A DNA stretch of 64,000 nucleotides from Tilletiopsis washingtonensis (GCF_003144115.1 NW_020312023.1:62001-126000), one strand, 5' to 3'; shown: positions 10,101 through 22,136, counted from the first letter of the stretch. The notes: generated by a model from the letters alone, not told the origin. Numbers and translations: made by a program.

Positions 10101-11037
10101 TCATTGCGCGCCCAGCCAGCCGCCCTCCTTCCACGTCCTCCACCGGCCCCCTCCCAGCCCCAATCGCCTCGCCTGCACCTGCTCCATCAGCGCCTCTAGC
10201 AGTCTCCTCGGGCGCTTGACGTACTCCCTCTTCCGCTGCTCCTTCTCCGTCGCCTTGTTCCACGCCTTGACCGCTCCCTTGGCCTCGACAAACGCCCTCC
10301 TCTTCGCCTCCTCCTCCTTCGTGCCCTTGGCTGCGCCCAGCTCCGCGCCGCGCGCCACCATCTCCGCGCGCAGCTCGTCGATGCCGCGCAGCGGCGGCGC
10401 GCTGAAGCGCGCCACCTTCAGCTCGGCCGGATGCACGGGTCCACGAGGAGGCTTGGCGGGCACGTGCAGACAGGCGAGCGGCGCCCCTTCATCGACGCGA
10501 GCTCGATCGCGGCGCGACCGACGCGAGTCGGAGCCGCCGATTAGGCGTGCAACGCGCCGAGGCATGAAGGTGAAGGGCGAGAGATGGTGGTACGTGAGCG
10601 AGGCAAGATTGGCGATGGCGCGATGCGAGACGGAGCGCATGCCGCTCGGCGAGGCGAGCAGCGGAGAAGGTGCGGATGCAAGGGTCGGATGGCCAAGTCC
10701 CGCGAGAGAGGGCTGTACGGGCGCCCGTGTCGCCCGCCCACTGATGCTGGCCGCCGGACGTGCCGCAGCAAGAAGCAGGAGCAGCGTTCTCGTCGCTGTC
10801 CACGGCATGTCAGGCCCGTCGTTCTCTGCGCTGCTGCCACACCCACTCACCAGTCTGCATCTCCCCCTCGCCCAGCTTGCCCTCGCCTTGCGCCAGCCGC
10901 TCACGCTGGCCGGCCAGCAAGAGGCGCCGCAGGTTCTTGGTCGCGTGCGGCGAGAAGTTGACGGCGGGCGCGGCGCCGCGCAGCAGAGCGCGCAGCAGCG
11001 CACGCTGCGTTGCGCTTGCGGGCGCCGGAGTGAGCAT
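10101..11037 (-). CDS. Unrecognised basic protein, possibly mitochondrial (LYR-like pattern)
   Basis: Starts at the ATG at 11037 and ends at 10101. Exon 1 carries an Ala/Arg-rich N-terminus like a mitochondrial presequence, then FSPHATKNLRRLLLAG. Exon 2 carries SHRAIANLASLTYHHLSPF, then a long basic helical C-terminus (KEEEAKRRAFVEAKGAVKAW). The HATKNLRRL string followed later by a second helix recalls small fungal LYR/DUF1763-type mitochondrial proteins; this is only a pattern impression. The intron is ambiguous. A GTGGGT donor after 10847 with an acceptor before 10644, and a GTGTGG donor with an acceptor before 10712, both keep frame, while the better-looking GTGAGT donor after 10851 does not. 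Length is about 245 aa. Confidence 0.62.
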
Positions 11038-12612
11038 CGTGGAGGAGATTGGGTACTCGGGCAAGGCTCGTGCCGGTGTGGTGCGAAGATGCCACGGCTG
11101 TCTGCAGTCGCTGTCCAGCCGCTTTCTCCCTCTGAAGGCAGCCTGGCGCTTCAGAGCTTCGCCTACGTGCGTCGGTTGCTGGGCAAGGGAAGCTTTCGAG
11201 CGAGACCTGCCGCTCGAGGCCGAGCCTCAGGCCCAAAGTGCTTTGCGGTTGCTTGCGGTGCGTGAGGAGAAAGGCGAAGCGTCGCGTGAGCGCCGGCCGC
11301 TCAAAATCAAAATCGCCGCCCTGCCGCGCTCCCACGGTCGCGCGTGGGAACACCATCCGCTCTCGCAGCCACCGAGCGAGGATTACCGCCAGGGGCCTCT
11401 ATGTCTCCTCTGCTTCTCTCTACAGCTGCGACAGCGTCGTCAGCTTGCGCGAGGCTTGCGGCTTCTTCGTGGCCTCTCCCAGCTTCGGCCGTCGTCAAGA
11501 GGGGCACAGCAGCAGCGTAGAGTCTGCCTGAGCCATCGCGCGGACCGGGTATATTCGCGGGCGCAGCAGCGGCAGGCAGGCGCAGCAGCTACGTCATGCG
11601 CTTGCGCCGCCTTGCGCTCCTCCTCCTCAGGCGACCTTGCCTTGTGAGCAGCGCAACCGCGAGCAGCTGCAAAGAGCACTGCACGACAGGATGAGGCGGC
11701 TGAAGTTGCTGCATCTGATGACAGAAGCCGTCGAAGGCCGTCCGTGCTGGGCGCTGCACAGAATGCCGCAGCATCCTGCATGGGAGGATGTGCACGAGGT
11801 GAAGGAGGACGCACGAGCGGGCCCTCGAGGCGCGGCACGTCGGCAGCGCAGCGGAGTGTACCGCTGCAGCGTCTCGCACCTCTCTCGTCGACTGCGACTG
11901 CGGCACCGTAGCGGTCAGCGCAATCAGAATAAGAATCAGGGGCAGCGCCACGGCCACGTTTCTGCTGCTTGGCCGCCTGCTCGACGAGAGAGGGAAGCTG
12001 CAGCTGCAGCACCGGCGATGACGCGCGTGTTGTCTGCGCGCCCATTTTTGGCCAAGCCAACGCCGCGACGACGTGTGGCTGTGTGCGGGGACGCTAGTCA
12101 CCGCGGCGTGCCGGGCGTGCCGGTGCGGCGCAGCGCGAGAGGCGTTGACTTGTCTCGTGCTCGGCAAGCTTCGCCTGCGCTCTGTGCTGCTGCTGCTGCG
12201 CTGCTGCTGCATCCTGCAAGCCGCGGCTGATGCTGCACGCTGCAGCGCTGATTATAGCCTTTGGCCCGTCGAGGGCGCAGCGTCGAGCGAGGGCGCGGCG
12301 AGAGGGTCGCGCGCAGCAAAGAAGGGCCGCTACGTCATCCGCTGCGGCTCTGAGCAAGCTTGGCACACCCTCGCTGCCCCTCTCCTCTCCGGCCGCCGAG
12401 CGCAGCACAGCCAGGAACAGCAGCGGCAATCACCCGCAAGGCGGCAGGCCGCACTCGGGTGCGGAGACTTTTGCGCTTCTCATAAGAGGCAGCACCGGAG
12501 CCATCCGCCCTTGCCTCTCACCCACATCCATCCGCTCGAGTCTCCTGCCAACCGCAAGCCCTTGCCGCTCTTCACCACCAACCAAGCCACCAGCACACTC
12601 CCAGCCGCAGCT
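11038..12612. other. Divergent 1.6-kb intergenic region
   Basis: It separates the 11,037 gene (minus) from the small gene at 12,613 (plus). Several 60-200-codon frames overlap on both strands. One minus frame near 11,950 gives a short hydrophobic run (LPLILILIALTA), but no start, splice sites or conserved domain support a gene. A CTG/CTGCTG-rich stretch lies near 12,185-12,225. The 100 bases before 12,613 are pyrimidine-rich, like a leader. Confidence 0.45.
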
Positions 12613-13089
12613 ATGGGCGCCGTTGCCTCTTGCCTCAATACCATCGTGTCGGTGAGTCTTTGCAGCGGGCATTCATCGTGGCCACATGGATGATGAGGGG
12701 GAAGGCAGCGAAGTGTCGCCGCGGTTCAGACGGCGGCGACGCGGCAGACGTGCACGCGCGACGGGTCGGTGCTCCTCGTCGTCGCCCATGCGCGTCCGAC
12801 ACCCCCTCCCTCCCTGGAAACGGCGCTGATAGTCTTGCTGCGCCCCAGAGCATCGCCGGAGTCATCGTGGCGATCGTCAATGGCATCGCAAACGCCATCA
12901 TGGCCATCTGTGAGTCGTCAGTGTTCCTCCGGGGTGAGCGCATTGCTGACGCTCGCATCGACAGTCTCTTGCATCGGCAACATCCTCTGCTGTCGCTGCG
13001 GTGGCGGCAGCCGCAGCCGCTCGCGTGGACCGATGATGGGCAACCGTCGCGGAGGCAGAATGGGCAGCAGTCGTCGTGGCGTTCTCTAG
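12613..13089 (+). CDS. Small membrane-type protein, 74 aa, Cys-rich with Arg/Gly tail
   Basis: Three exons, 12613-12651, 12849-12909 and 12965-13089, join in phase to 74 aa. The start MGAVASCLNTIVS is followed by an amphipathic-to-hydrophobic stretch of repeated I-x-x-I-V-N-G-I units (about residues 14-37), a CIGNILCCRC cluster, and a tail of Gly/Arg/Ser (SRSRSRG, RRGGRMGSSRRG). Short fungal proteins with this layout (MGAV/C start, one long hydrophobic helix, Cys pair, basic tail) recur in many genomes without a known role; that is from memory and unverified. The tail should face the cytosol. Gly2 and nearby Cys are possible acylation sites. Exon 1 is only 39 nt. Confidence 0.75.
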
Positions 13090-13769
13090 ACGCCCAGTCG
13101 CTCGCCGTCGCCAGCGCCGTCTCGCGCTCCTCGCGTCGCCCAAGCTCGCCCAAGCCTCGCCCAAACTCGCCCAAGCCTCGCCCAAGCTGCCGTGTCACCC
13201 CCTCTTCCCATCTCCCGCTCCACTCGCTCATCGTGCCTCCGCGCACCCCGATCTCGACCATCACGACCCGTGACGACCCAACCCGACTGCGCAGTTCGGC
13301 TCGACAAGTCTCTTCTCATACCCTCCAGCTCGTCAGCACGTCCATGTCCCTTGCCTCGCACGCTGCAATAAACGTCGCTGTGCCACCCCTCTCGTCTGTC
13401 GCGGACTGGCTGCTCGTCGGCCGCTGTGTGACGTGCAGCTGATGCAGTGCTCAGTGTCAGCCGCCGTGTGCCTGCCTCTGACGGGTGTGATGGCAAAGCG
13501 TGCTGAGGGCAGTTGTTCTGCGCACGGATGCGGGGGATGCTGCAGCATACTCCTGCTGCGAGAACTTGAGCAGGCGACAGAGCAGGGTGAAGGTCGGGGC
13601 TCTCGGCCAGACTCTCGCAACTGGAAGCGCGAGCTTAGCAGCGGGGCCGATGCGAGCGACATCCTCCAGCTAGCCCTTCCCTGCCAGCCCTCAGCGCATG
13701 GCCAGCCGCCGCTCCGCCATCATCAGGCCTCTTCTGCATCTCTCCACGCGCGCCGCAGCATGCATCGTC
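13090..13769. other. Convergent region between the 74-aa gene and GCD2
   Basis: A 680-bp tail-to-tail spacer. It begins with an 11-bp repeat cluster (13139-13189, listed separately). An AATAAA-type string occurs near 13,368 in the 3' flank of the small gene. Nothing else could be assigned. Confidence 0.45.
13139..13189. repeat. Short tandem repeats of about 11 bp
   Basis: Five imperfect copies of CAAGCCTCGCC (variants CAAGCTCGCC and CAAACTCGCC) lie about 50 bp past the stop of the 74-aa gene, probably in its 3' UTR. Confidence 0.8.
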
Positions 13770-15334
13770 TTATTTGTGCATGTAGGGAGCGCTCTTAAAG
13801 TCGCGCAGCAGCTCGGCGACGCTCTCGGGCCCGCTTAGGCCGGCCTCGGAGCAGACGTGCCCGACGAAGCGCGGCGGCGTGACGTCGTAGAGCAGGCTGG
13901 CGACGCCGAGAGTCGGCGTGCGCAGCACCTCGGCGTGCGTTAGGCGCGCGTGCGAGTCAGCGTCGGAGGTGGGTGCGGCGGTGGGGGCGTCGCCGTGCGC
14001 GAGCATCGCGGTGGGGTCGCCTGTGGAGCGTCAGCGAAGCCGCCGCTGCGAGCTGCTACTGCACTCACCAGCCTCGTTGCCGCTCAGTGCGTCGAGCATG
14101 ATGCGCTCGCTGAACTTGTACGTCTGGCACGCCACGACGACGGGCACCTGCCGCTCCGCCGCCAGCATCGCGACCGCAGCCGTGCCGGCGCGTGCGTAGA
14201 GCGCGCCATTGGCTAGCACGGCGGCGGTGCCGAGCAGCACGAGCGAGGCGCGCGGCATGAGCGTCGGCAGCGAGGTGAGCAGCGCGTAGGTGCAGGGAAC
14301 GTCGTGCGCAAGGAGCGTGGCGAGCAGTCTCCGGCCTGCGGAATGTCAGCCCAGCACAGACAGGCGGCACGGTCGATACATACCTTCGCAGAGCGGCTGT
14401 GCGTCGACGACAATCACCTCGAAGCGGCTGCCCTTCCGCTTCGCCTCGAGCAGCGCCGCCTCGACGACGGAGCTGCGCCCAAACGTGAGCACCACCTCGC
14501 CCTCTGCGCGGATCCTGTCTGCGGCGAGGCTCGAGGCAATGGTGCGCGCGGCGTGCGTGATGCGGTCGCGGATGAAGTGGTCGATGGTGGAGAGGATGTG
14601 TGCGCGTGCCTGCAGATGGCAATCAGCTGCCGCATGCAGAGCTGGCCATCTCCTGTGCTCACCTCGCTCTCGCTCGACTCGACGGGCGTCACGCTGACCT
14701 CGTACTTGAGGAAGCGAATCGCATGCTCGACGCTGGCGCCGAGTGGCCGCGCCTGTGCCAGTGCGGCGATCTGCGGCGCGAGGCGCTGCACGAGATCGCG
14801 GCTCAGCACGGCGCCCTCGGGCGTGCGGTAGTCGGCGACAAAGTCGCGCAGTGCGCCGAGCACCGCAATGGCGCGCGCATCGGCACCGACGATGCTGAAG
14901 TTCGCGAGGTGTTGTGCCAGCGTGAGGACTGAAGGGTGGATCGAGGTGCGCAGAGAGGAGGCGAGCGAGTCGAGCGGCCCTGTGCGTGGCACTGCGACGT
15001 TGCTGAACAGCGACACGACGCGGGGCGATGGCAGGCGCGGCACAGTCGTCGGCGCTGCCTCGACGGGCGTGGGTGCTGGAGGCTTGGACGGGCCGTCCTT
15101 CTTCACCGCAGCAGGCGCACCCTTGGCCGGTGCAGCCTGCTGCCCTGCCTGTGCAGCCGGCGCCTTGCCTGCCTTGCTCGGCCCAGCGGCAGCTGGGGGT
15201 GCAGCTGCGCCCTCGGTCCCCCTGCGCGCCTGCTTGGCCTCCTTTGCGAGGCGCTTGGCCTCCTTGGCCGCCTCGCGCTCGCGTGCCACGACGTCGCGTG
15301 GTGGCCGCGATGCGGCGGCGGGTGCGTCGGACAT
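13770..15334 (-). CDS. GCD2: Translation initiation factor eIF2B, delta subunit
   Basis: eIF2B is the nucleotide-exchange factor for eIF2; delta is one of its three regulatory subunits and helps sense phosphorylated eIF2-alpha. Four exons: 15334-14663, 14609-14384, 14335-14069 and 14020-13770, giving 471 aa. The first ~85 residues are Ala/Lys-rich and charged, as in other delta subunits. The conserved C-terminal fold then runs through SIHPSVLTLAQHLANFSIVG, EVVLTFGRSSVVEAALLEA, EVIVVDAQPLCEGR, VLLGTAAVLANGALYARAGT, VVVACQTYKFSERI and SLLYDVTPPRFV. The NEAGDP stretch follows the delta pattern rather than alpha or beta. It is divergent from the coiled-coil gene, with 396 bp between starts. Confidence 0.95.
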
Positions 15335-15730
15335 GGTGGAGGGGTGTGGAAGGTGAGACGCAGCGAGAGCGAAGGGCGAGGTGGTCGGAGCAAGGATGAG
15401 GGCTCGCGGCGGCTGAGCCGCGGACTTGACTCGAGCTTCCTGCGTCACGTGCGCCACGCGCCTCGGCCGCCTCTGGTGTTGCTCTCCGCACGACGCGCCG
15501 AACAAACGCGCTCGAGATGCAGCCGCGCATCCTATCCCGCCGCGCGCTTGGTCCTCTTGCCTCCATCCACGACACCTTCCTCATCCCCATCCACGACACC
15601 TTCCTCATCCCCATCCACGGCCTGGCTGCTCTCTCCCTCTGCCCGCGAGCCGTGACGTGGGCCGCAGCTGCCGTTTGACGCAGACCTCCTCCGCTGCGAC
15701 GTGGGCCCCCTCTCCCCCACCGCACCCGCG
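15335..15730. promoter_or_regulatory. Shared divergent promoter region, GCD2 and coiled-coil gene
   Basis: Both start codons face away from this 396-bp stretch, so it must hold both promoters. It contains 2.4 copies of a 24-bp repeat (listed separately). No TATA or CCAAT box was placed with confidence. Confidence 0.55.
15563..15619. repeat. 24-bp tandem repeat in the divergent promoter
   Basis: Two full copies of a unit beginning CCATCCACGACACC (starts at 15563 and 15587) and a partial third at 15611, identical over the shared bases. The exact identity suggests recent duplication. Confidence 0.9.
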
Positions 15731-18700
15731 ATGAGCATCTTCGGCGGCGCCGACGATGGCGAGGTGGCGCGCATGAAGAAGACGCTGCGGCAGCAGGGTG
15801 AGCATGCCGCGCCTTGCCCGTCGTGCCACTGCTCACGCCTCGCCAGACATGAACATCTCGAACCTGCAGTCGCAAAACGCCGCCCAGCTCGCCGAGCTCG
15901 CGACGCTGCGCACCACCGTCTCGTCGCTCTCCTCGCAGCTGGCGACCGAGACTCAGCGCGCCATTGCCGCCGAGGAGGCTGGCGCACGTGCAAAGTCCGA
16001 AATTGAGCGCGGCAAGCTGCAGGTGGCCAACCTCGAGGCAGCCCTCACCGCCGCCAAGCGCGTCGAGGCTGACTCGCAAAAGGGCCGCCGCCGCGAGGAG
16101 GTGGAGCGCGAGCGCACCTTCGGCCACGTGGCCAAGGAGAGCGAGGAGGAGCGCAAGGCGCTTGAGGCCAAGGTGCGCACCCTCGAGGCGGCCATCAGCC
16201 TCAAGGACGAGGAGCTGAGGCGGCAGAACGAGCCAGTGGTGAGTGCCAGTGTGGAGCGGCCCGAGAGACATGCTCATGGGCGTGCTGCAGGCGTCCGGCT
16301 CGCGACGACACGCGCGTCTTGACCCCGCTGCGCGAGCGCTGGCCCTCGAGAACGAGGTGCTGGCGCTCAAGGCCGAGAACAGCCGGCTCATCGCCACGGC
16401 ATCCGCCTCGACGGTGCCGCTGCCGCCCTCGCCGCGGCAGGAGCACGGCGGCTTCTTCGGCAGCGAGGGCGCTGCGCCGCGGCGACGAGCTCGTCGCTCG
16501 TCCGTCTCGGGCCCCAGCGCTGCCGCTCCTTCGTCCTCCGGCGAAGTTGCAGCGCTGCGCCTCGAGGTCGACTCGCTCTCCGGCGACCTGTCCAAGGCGT
16601 CCGAGCGCGCCGCCAAGGCCGAGCGCGAGGCGCTCAAGATCTCAAACGAGCTCATTGCAGCGCAGCGCTCAGCATCCACAGCTGCCAGCGAGGCAAAGGA
16701 GGTCGCGGCGGACCTGCGGCAAGAGCTGCAGTGGGCCAGGCAAGAGGCTGATGCGATGCGGCGCGAGCTCGACGGAGGCGTCAAGCGGCCGACTCCAACA
16801 GGAGCGCCGGACCCGAAGCTGCAGAAGGAGGTCGAGTCGCTGCGCCTGCGCATCGAAGAGCAAGACGCACGTGTGGAGCGCCTCGAGACAGAACTGGAAG
16901 CTGCGAACCAGCGTGCAGAGGCTGCCGAGGCAGCAGCTGCGGCCGCCGAGGCGGAGCGCGCTTCTGCCGCCTCCGCCTCCGCCTCCGCCTCTCCTCAACT
17001 GGCGCAAGCCGAGGCGGCCGCTCCAGCCGCCCCGCAGAGCGAGACGCGCGCCCTGCGCGAGCTGCGCCGCGAGCTCAATGCCGCAGTGCAGGCGCGCGAC
17101 ACACTGCGCAGCGAGGTCACGGAGCTCGAGGACGAGGTGGAGCGTCTAACGGCGGGCGGAGCCACTGCTGGCCCGTCTGAGCGCGACCTGCAGAAGCTGC
17201 AGACCCGCGTGGTCGAGCTGGAGGCAGAGGTCGCGGCTGCTCAGACTTCGCTGGACCTAGCAAATGCCGAGCGAGACGAGGCCTTCCAGGCTGCGGCTGC
17301 TGCTGCGGCCTCGAGCGCCGATGTCGAGGCATGGCAGGCGGAGCGGACATCCCTCGTGCAGGAGCGCGAGAATGCAGTCCTCGAGGTGGAGCAAACGAAG
17401 AGTGAGTGCCGCAGCAGCCGTGTCGATGTCCAGCTGCTGACTCCAAAACAGGCGAGCTCGAGAGACTGCGTCAAGAAGCAGCATGCGGTCTGTCGCGCAG
17501 CGAAGAGGCGACAGCACAGCTCGCCGAGCTGCAGACGAAGCTCTCGGACGCCGAGGCCGCTCGCGACGCCGCCTCTGCTGCTCTCGCTGCAGCACAGGCT
17601 GCTCTTGCCGAGGAGCTCGCAAGTGTGCGCGCCGAGCTGGAGACCTCGATTGCCGGCGCCGGGGAGAGTCAGCAGCGCCTTGCTGCGCTCGAGGCGGAGC
17701 TCGAGACGCGAGCCACTGCGCTGCTCGAGGCCGAGCAGCGCGCATCGGCGGCCGAACAGCGCGTGGCTGAGCAAGATGCGGGCCTGCAGACGAAGCTCGA
17801 CGAGGCGCAAGCTGAGATCCGACAGCTCACAAGCGCCGTCGAGGCGCTTGACCTGGCCAAGTTTGGCGCCGAGCACGAGGCGCAGCAAGCCGTGGAAGCC
17901 CGCGATACTGCCGTCGCAGACGCACAAGCCGCAAAGGAGCGTCTCGCAGAGCTTGAAGCAACGATTGCTTCGCAGAGCGCCGACACCACAGCCTCCGAAG
18001 CACTGGAGCGGGCTTCGATGCAGCTTGAAGCGACTCAGGGAGAGCTGCAGGCTGCGCAGACTTTGGTGGCAGAGCGCGAGGCAGATGTCGAGCAGTGGAG
18101 CTCCATGGCCTCGGAGCTGGAAGTGCAGCTGCAGACCAGCTCGGACCAGGTTGCGCGCCTGCAGCAAGCTGCCACGGAGGCGGAGCTGGAGGTGAGTAGA
18201 GTAGAACGCCCCTTCTGTCTGGTCACTGCGCTGACCTTCTACGCAGCTCGATGTACTCCGCAGCAACGTCGCCTCGGGCAGCGAGACGCAGCAGAAGCTC
18301 GAGCAGCTCCGCCTGGAGCTCGCTGCACGCAACGAGCAGCTCGGCGAGGTGGTGCCGGCGCTGCGCAAGCGCGAGGCCGAGCTCACCTCTGCCAAGCGCC
18401 GAGTGCAGCGGCTGGCCAGCACCGTGCGCTCCGCATTCGCAGCTGGTGCGGGTGCGCTCGGCGACGAGAGCATGCTGCGAGGCGACATGTCGATGTCCTT
18501 CGCCGCCTGCGCCGATGAGTCAACGTTCTTCGCCACGCCCGGAGGTCGAGCCAGCTCGCGCAGCTTCGAGACGGACCTCTTCGACGAGATCGACCAGGTC
18601 AAGCAGCACATCGAGGACGCCAGCCGGCGCATGGACTTCCAGCGCGTCGAGACTGAGATGCAGCTGCGCCGCGCACGAACGGAGATACAGGCCAATGCTG

Positions 18701-21700
18701 CACTCGCCGAGACAGCGAGCGTCCCGACGCAAGACTCGGGCAACGTCTCCGTCGAGAGCGCGGGTACCGAGATGCCGCGCCAGCGCAGCGTGACGCCCCA
18801 GAGCGAGCCACTCCCAGACCTCGCGACGGAGCTCGCCGCCAAGCGGGCGCAGCTCGAGTCGCTCCAGGCTCGCCGCGAGGCCGCTGCCCTCTCACAAGCG
18901 AGCGCGGCTGCGACCGTCGAGTACGTTGCCAAGCTGGAGGCCCGCGTCGCAGCGCACCAGGCCGAGATCCGCGACTACCTGCAGTGCGCTGCCGATGGCG
19001 CCGCGCATCTCGTCACGTACCGTCGCCGCGTCTCCGAGCTCGAGATGCATCTCTCGCTCGCAGCTGCGTCCTCCTCGCAGGGCGGCGAAGGCAGCGAGGC
19101 GCTGGCGAAGGTCATCCGGCAGAAGAGCGACGTCGAGACGCAGCTCGCCGACTCTCGTGCGCGCATCAAGCGTCGCGAGGAGCAAATCGGCCAGCACCAG
19201 CAAGAGATCGCAGGTCTGCGCACGCAGCTGCAGGCCGCCACCGCCGAGGCGCAGACGCTGCGTACCAACGTGCTCACCGCTCAGGACGCGGCGGAAGAGC
19301 TCAACGACGAGAAGGCGGCGCTCGACCGTCAGGCCCTCGAGCTGACCGCAGCTGTACACGAAGCAGAGTCCGCAAGAGTCGCTGCTCAAACTCAAGCTGC
19401 CGACGCTGTGGCATCCCTCAAGAGTGCCACGGCTTCCGAGGCGTCGCTTCAAAGCCAGCTCGAGGCTCAGGCAACGGAGGTCGCCCGCCTGGAAGAGCAG
19501 CTTAGCCAAGCCGAAGCACAGGCCAACGACGTGCGCGCTCGCACGCCGAGCGACACCGCCGCCGACGAGGCGCTCTTCGCGGACCTGGCAGCAAAGACGC
19601 GCGCACACGCTGCGCTCACGGCGGAGCTCGCCGCCGCGCGCGAGGAGCAGATCTCGCTGCAGGAGCAGCTCAACGACGTCGCAGCTGAGAAGGAGCAGCT
19701 CAGCGCTGCCTCTGCCAAGCTCAACGAGGACCTCGCCGACGCACTCACTCGGCTGGACGGCGCCATCGAGGCGGAGTCGGCTGCTTCTCTCAAGGTCATC
19801 GAGCTGCAAGAGCGCCTCGACGCACTCGCCGAGGAGCATGCGGCCAGTCGTGCAGCCGCTGCGCTTCTGCAGGAGCAGCTTGAGGCGGCGCAGCTCGATG
19901 CGAAGACGCAAGCAGCAGAGGTTGTCGCCCTCACGGAGCAGCTCGCAAGCCTCCGCGAGAACGCCGCGGCCTCAGAACTGCAGTTCTCGAGCTTGGAGCA
20001 GCGGGTGCTCAAGGCCGAGAGCAATCTTGCTGCTGCCGGCGGCGACGAGGAGGCACACAATGCCGCGCTCGACTCGCTGCGTGCCGAGCTTGCAACAGCA
20101 GCCCAGGCAGCGCAGGACCTCCACGCCGGCGCTGTTGCAGTTCTCGAGGAGCGCCTCGCCGCAGCTACTCAGGCCGCTGCTGACAGCGCTGAGCAGCTGT
20201 CTGCGCTGCAAGCAGAGGCGGAGCAGGTGCAGTCTCTGCGCGAGGAGGTTCAGCAGCTCAGCCTGCGCCTTAGCGAAACGGTTGCCGAGCGCGACGCTGC
20301 GATCGCTGCCTCCAACAACGTCTCAACGTCCGCATCCGCGGCCGAGGACGCCTGGCGCGCTGAGCGTGCGACCTTGTCCGCCAGCCTGCAGGATGCCGAG
20401 GCCCGCCTCGCCGACCTGGCTCAGAGTGGCGCCCTCCTCGCCGAGCGCGAAGAGCAGGTGGCGGCGCTCGAGCTCGCGCTGCGCGAGCGCGACGTGCAGA
20501 TCAAGCAGCGCAACGACGAGTATTGGGACCTCAAGGAGGAGCTGGGCACGCTGCAGGAGGAAGTGGAGCGCGCCCAGGACGAGCAAGCTGCAGTCTCGGA
20601 CCTCGAGAGCCGTCTGGCGGAGGCGAAGCAGGCGTCCGACAGCCTCGCCCTCGCCAAGGAGGCGGCCGAGCAGCAGCTCGTCGAGGAGCGATCGCGCCTG
20701 GCGCGCGATGCCGCAGCCCACTCGGAGGCACTGGCGCAAGCGCAGGACCAAGCTGCTCGCGCCGAGAGCGAGATCCAAACATCGTGAGTCATGACCCGAC
20801 GAGTCGTTGCTGCGCACGCGCTAATCAATCACCGCCACAGACGTCGCGAGGCACAGCACGCGCAGGCGCAGCTTCGAACCGCACAGGGCCAGCTCAGTGC
20901 TGCCCAGGCCGAGGCGGACAGTCTGCGTGCCGAGCAGCAGCAGCTGACCGCCGAGCTGGAGCAGCTCCGTGCTGCACCACCAAGCAGCGGCGCTGGTCGC
21001 TCCGAGGACGTGGCGCTGCTCGAGACGCGCATCGAGGCTCTCGAGGCGGAGCTGGCTGCCAAGGCCGAGGAGGCCGAGGAGCACGACACTAAGGTGAGTC
21101 TGGCGGAGATCCTGTTCTGCGAGTCACGCCGCTCATCCTCGTCTCCCTCAGCTCTTGACGCACATGAAGGAGCTCAAGAAGCTCAGCCTGCGCAACAAGA
21201 GCCTGCAGGCCAAGCTCGAGGCCGCTCAAGCGAGCGCCGCCGCGTCGCCTGCGTCCGCTGAGGCATCTTCGAGCGCCGCTCCTGCGACGTCGACATCTCG
21301 CGTCACGGCGTCTGCCAGCGCCACGCCGCGCTCCCTCTCGGTCGCTCAGCCGGCGTCCCACGCCAGCACGAGCCACGCTGCTTCTCCGGCAGTGGAGCAG
21401 CCGCGCACCGTCAGTGCCTCTGCTGTCTCGCGCAAGCGCCCCCTCCTCGACGCCGAGGATGCGGCCATGCCAGCTCCGGGTGTGCGCGCTCTCTACGTGC
21501 CCTCGCCTGCCAAGAGCTTCACGCCGGTGCGGCGCGCCAAGTCACAGCACGCGCTCTCCTCGGTCGCCGCGCACGCCGCTGCGTCCGCCGGCGCCGTTTT
21601 CCAGCGCAGCGACGAGGCCGACGGCCTGCCCAAGTCCGGCAGCAACCCGTCGCTGCTCATCTCGCACCAGCTCAGCCCGCAAAAGGCCTCGCTCGCGCTG

Positions 21701-21985
21701 CCGTCGGCCACGAACGGCGCTCCAGCTGTGCGCCGCTCGCGCGAGCCGTCTTCGGGCGGCCTCAGCGACCGCACCAACGTGCGCGCCACGCCGTCGCCGG
21801 CGCCTGTGCTCGAGGCAGAGCGGCATGCAGCCAGCGCCGCCCTGGCCAAGCCGCTCCCAGCTGCTGCACATCAGCCGCAGGGCGCGCAGTCGGACGTTAT
21901 GCGCCGTCTGCAGGCTATGCGGCAGAACAAGGAGAAGCGGCAGCAGCAGCAGCAGCTCGCGCAGCGGCCGACTGTCGCTCCATGA
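15731..21985 (+). CDS. Giant coiled-coil protein, 1,977 aa, unrecognised
   Basis: Seven exons in phase: 15731-15797, 15847-16238, 16291-17401, 17452-18191, 18247-20783, 20841-21093, 21152-21985. From about residue 25 to 1,720 it is almost uninterrupted Ala/Glu/Gln/Leu/Arg heptad sequence, broken by low-complexity Ser/Pro patches near residues 180-240 and by a segment around GDMSMSFAACADESTFF and FETDLFDEIDQV at about 850-890 that is not coiled coil. The last 250 residues are Ser/Ala/Pro-rich with likely phosphosites (YVPSPAKSFTPVRRAKS, ending with a Gln run). There is no motor, GTPase, GRIP or membrane segment, so Uso1, kinesin, SMC and golgin identities are not supported. A spindle-pole, septum or vesicle-tether scaffold would be the usual role; that is inference from shape only. 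Confidence 0.85.
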
Positions 21986-22136
21986 TCTCTCGTCCTCCCC
22001 CGTCCGATGCCCCACTTCCCGTTCGCGAGCCCGCTGATTATGCTCCTCATCTGTATCGCACCCCACGGCACCCCTTGCATGCATGCAAACCCATCACGAT
22101 TATCGCCCATGTCCGTCTCACGTCCCGCTGCGCCGC

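Noticed and set aside
11440-12212. Possible minus-strand gene with a short hydrophobic run in the 1.6-kb gap
   Set aside because: Overlapping frames of equal quality, no convincing start or splice sites and no conserved motif.
14346-16853. 835-codon open frame on the minus strand spanning GCD2, the divergent promoter and the coiled-coil gene start
   Set aside because: It runs through introns and exons of two well-supported genes in the wrong frames; the only real coding part is GCD2 exon 2. Long antisense frames are expected at this GC content.
17241-18932. 563-codon minus-strand frame inside the coiled-coil gene
   Set aside because: Its Leu/Ser/Arg-rich sequence is the mirror of Ala/Glu/Gln heptads; it crosses two sense introns without splice logic of its own.
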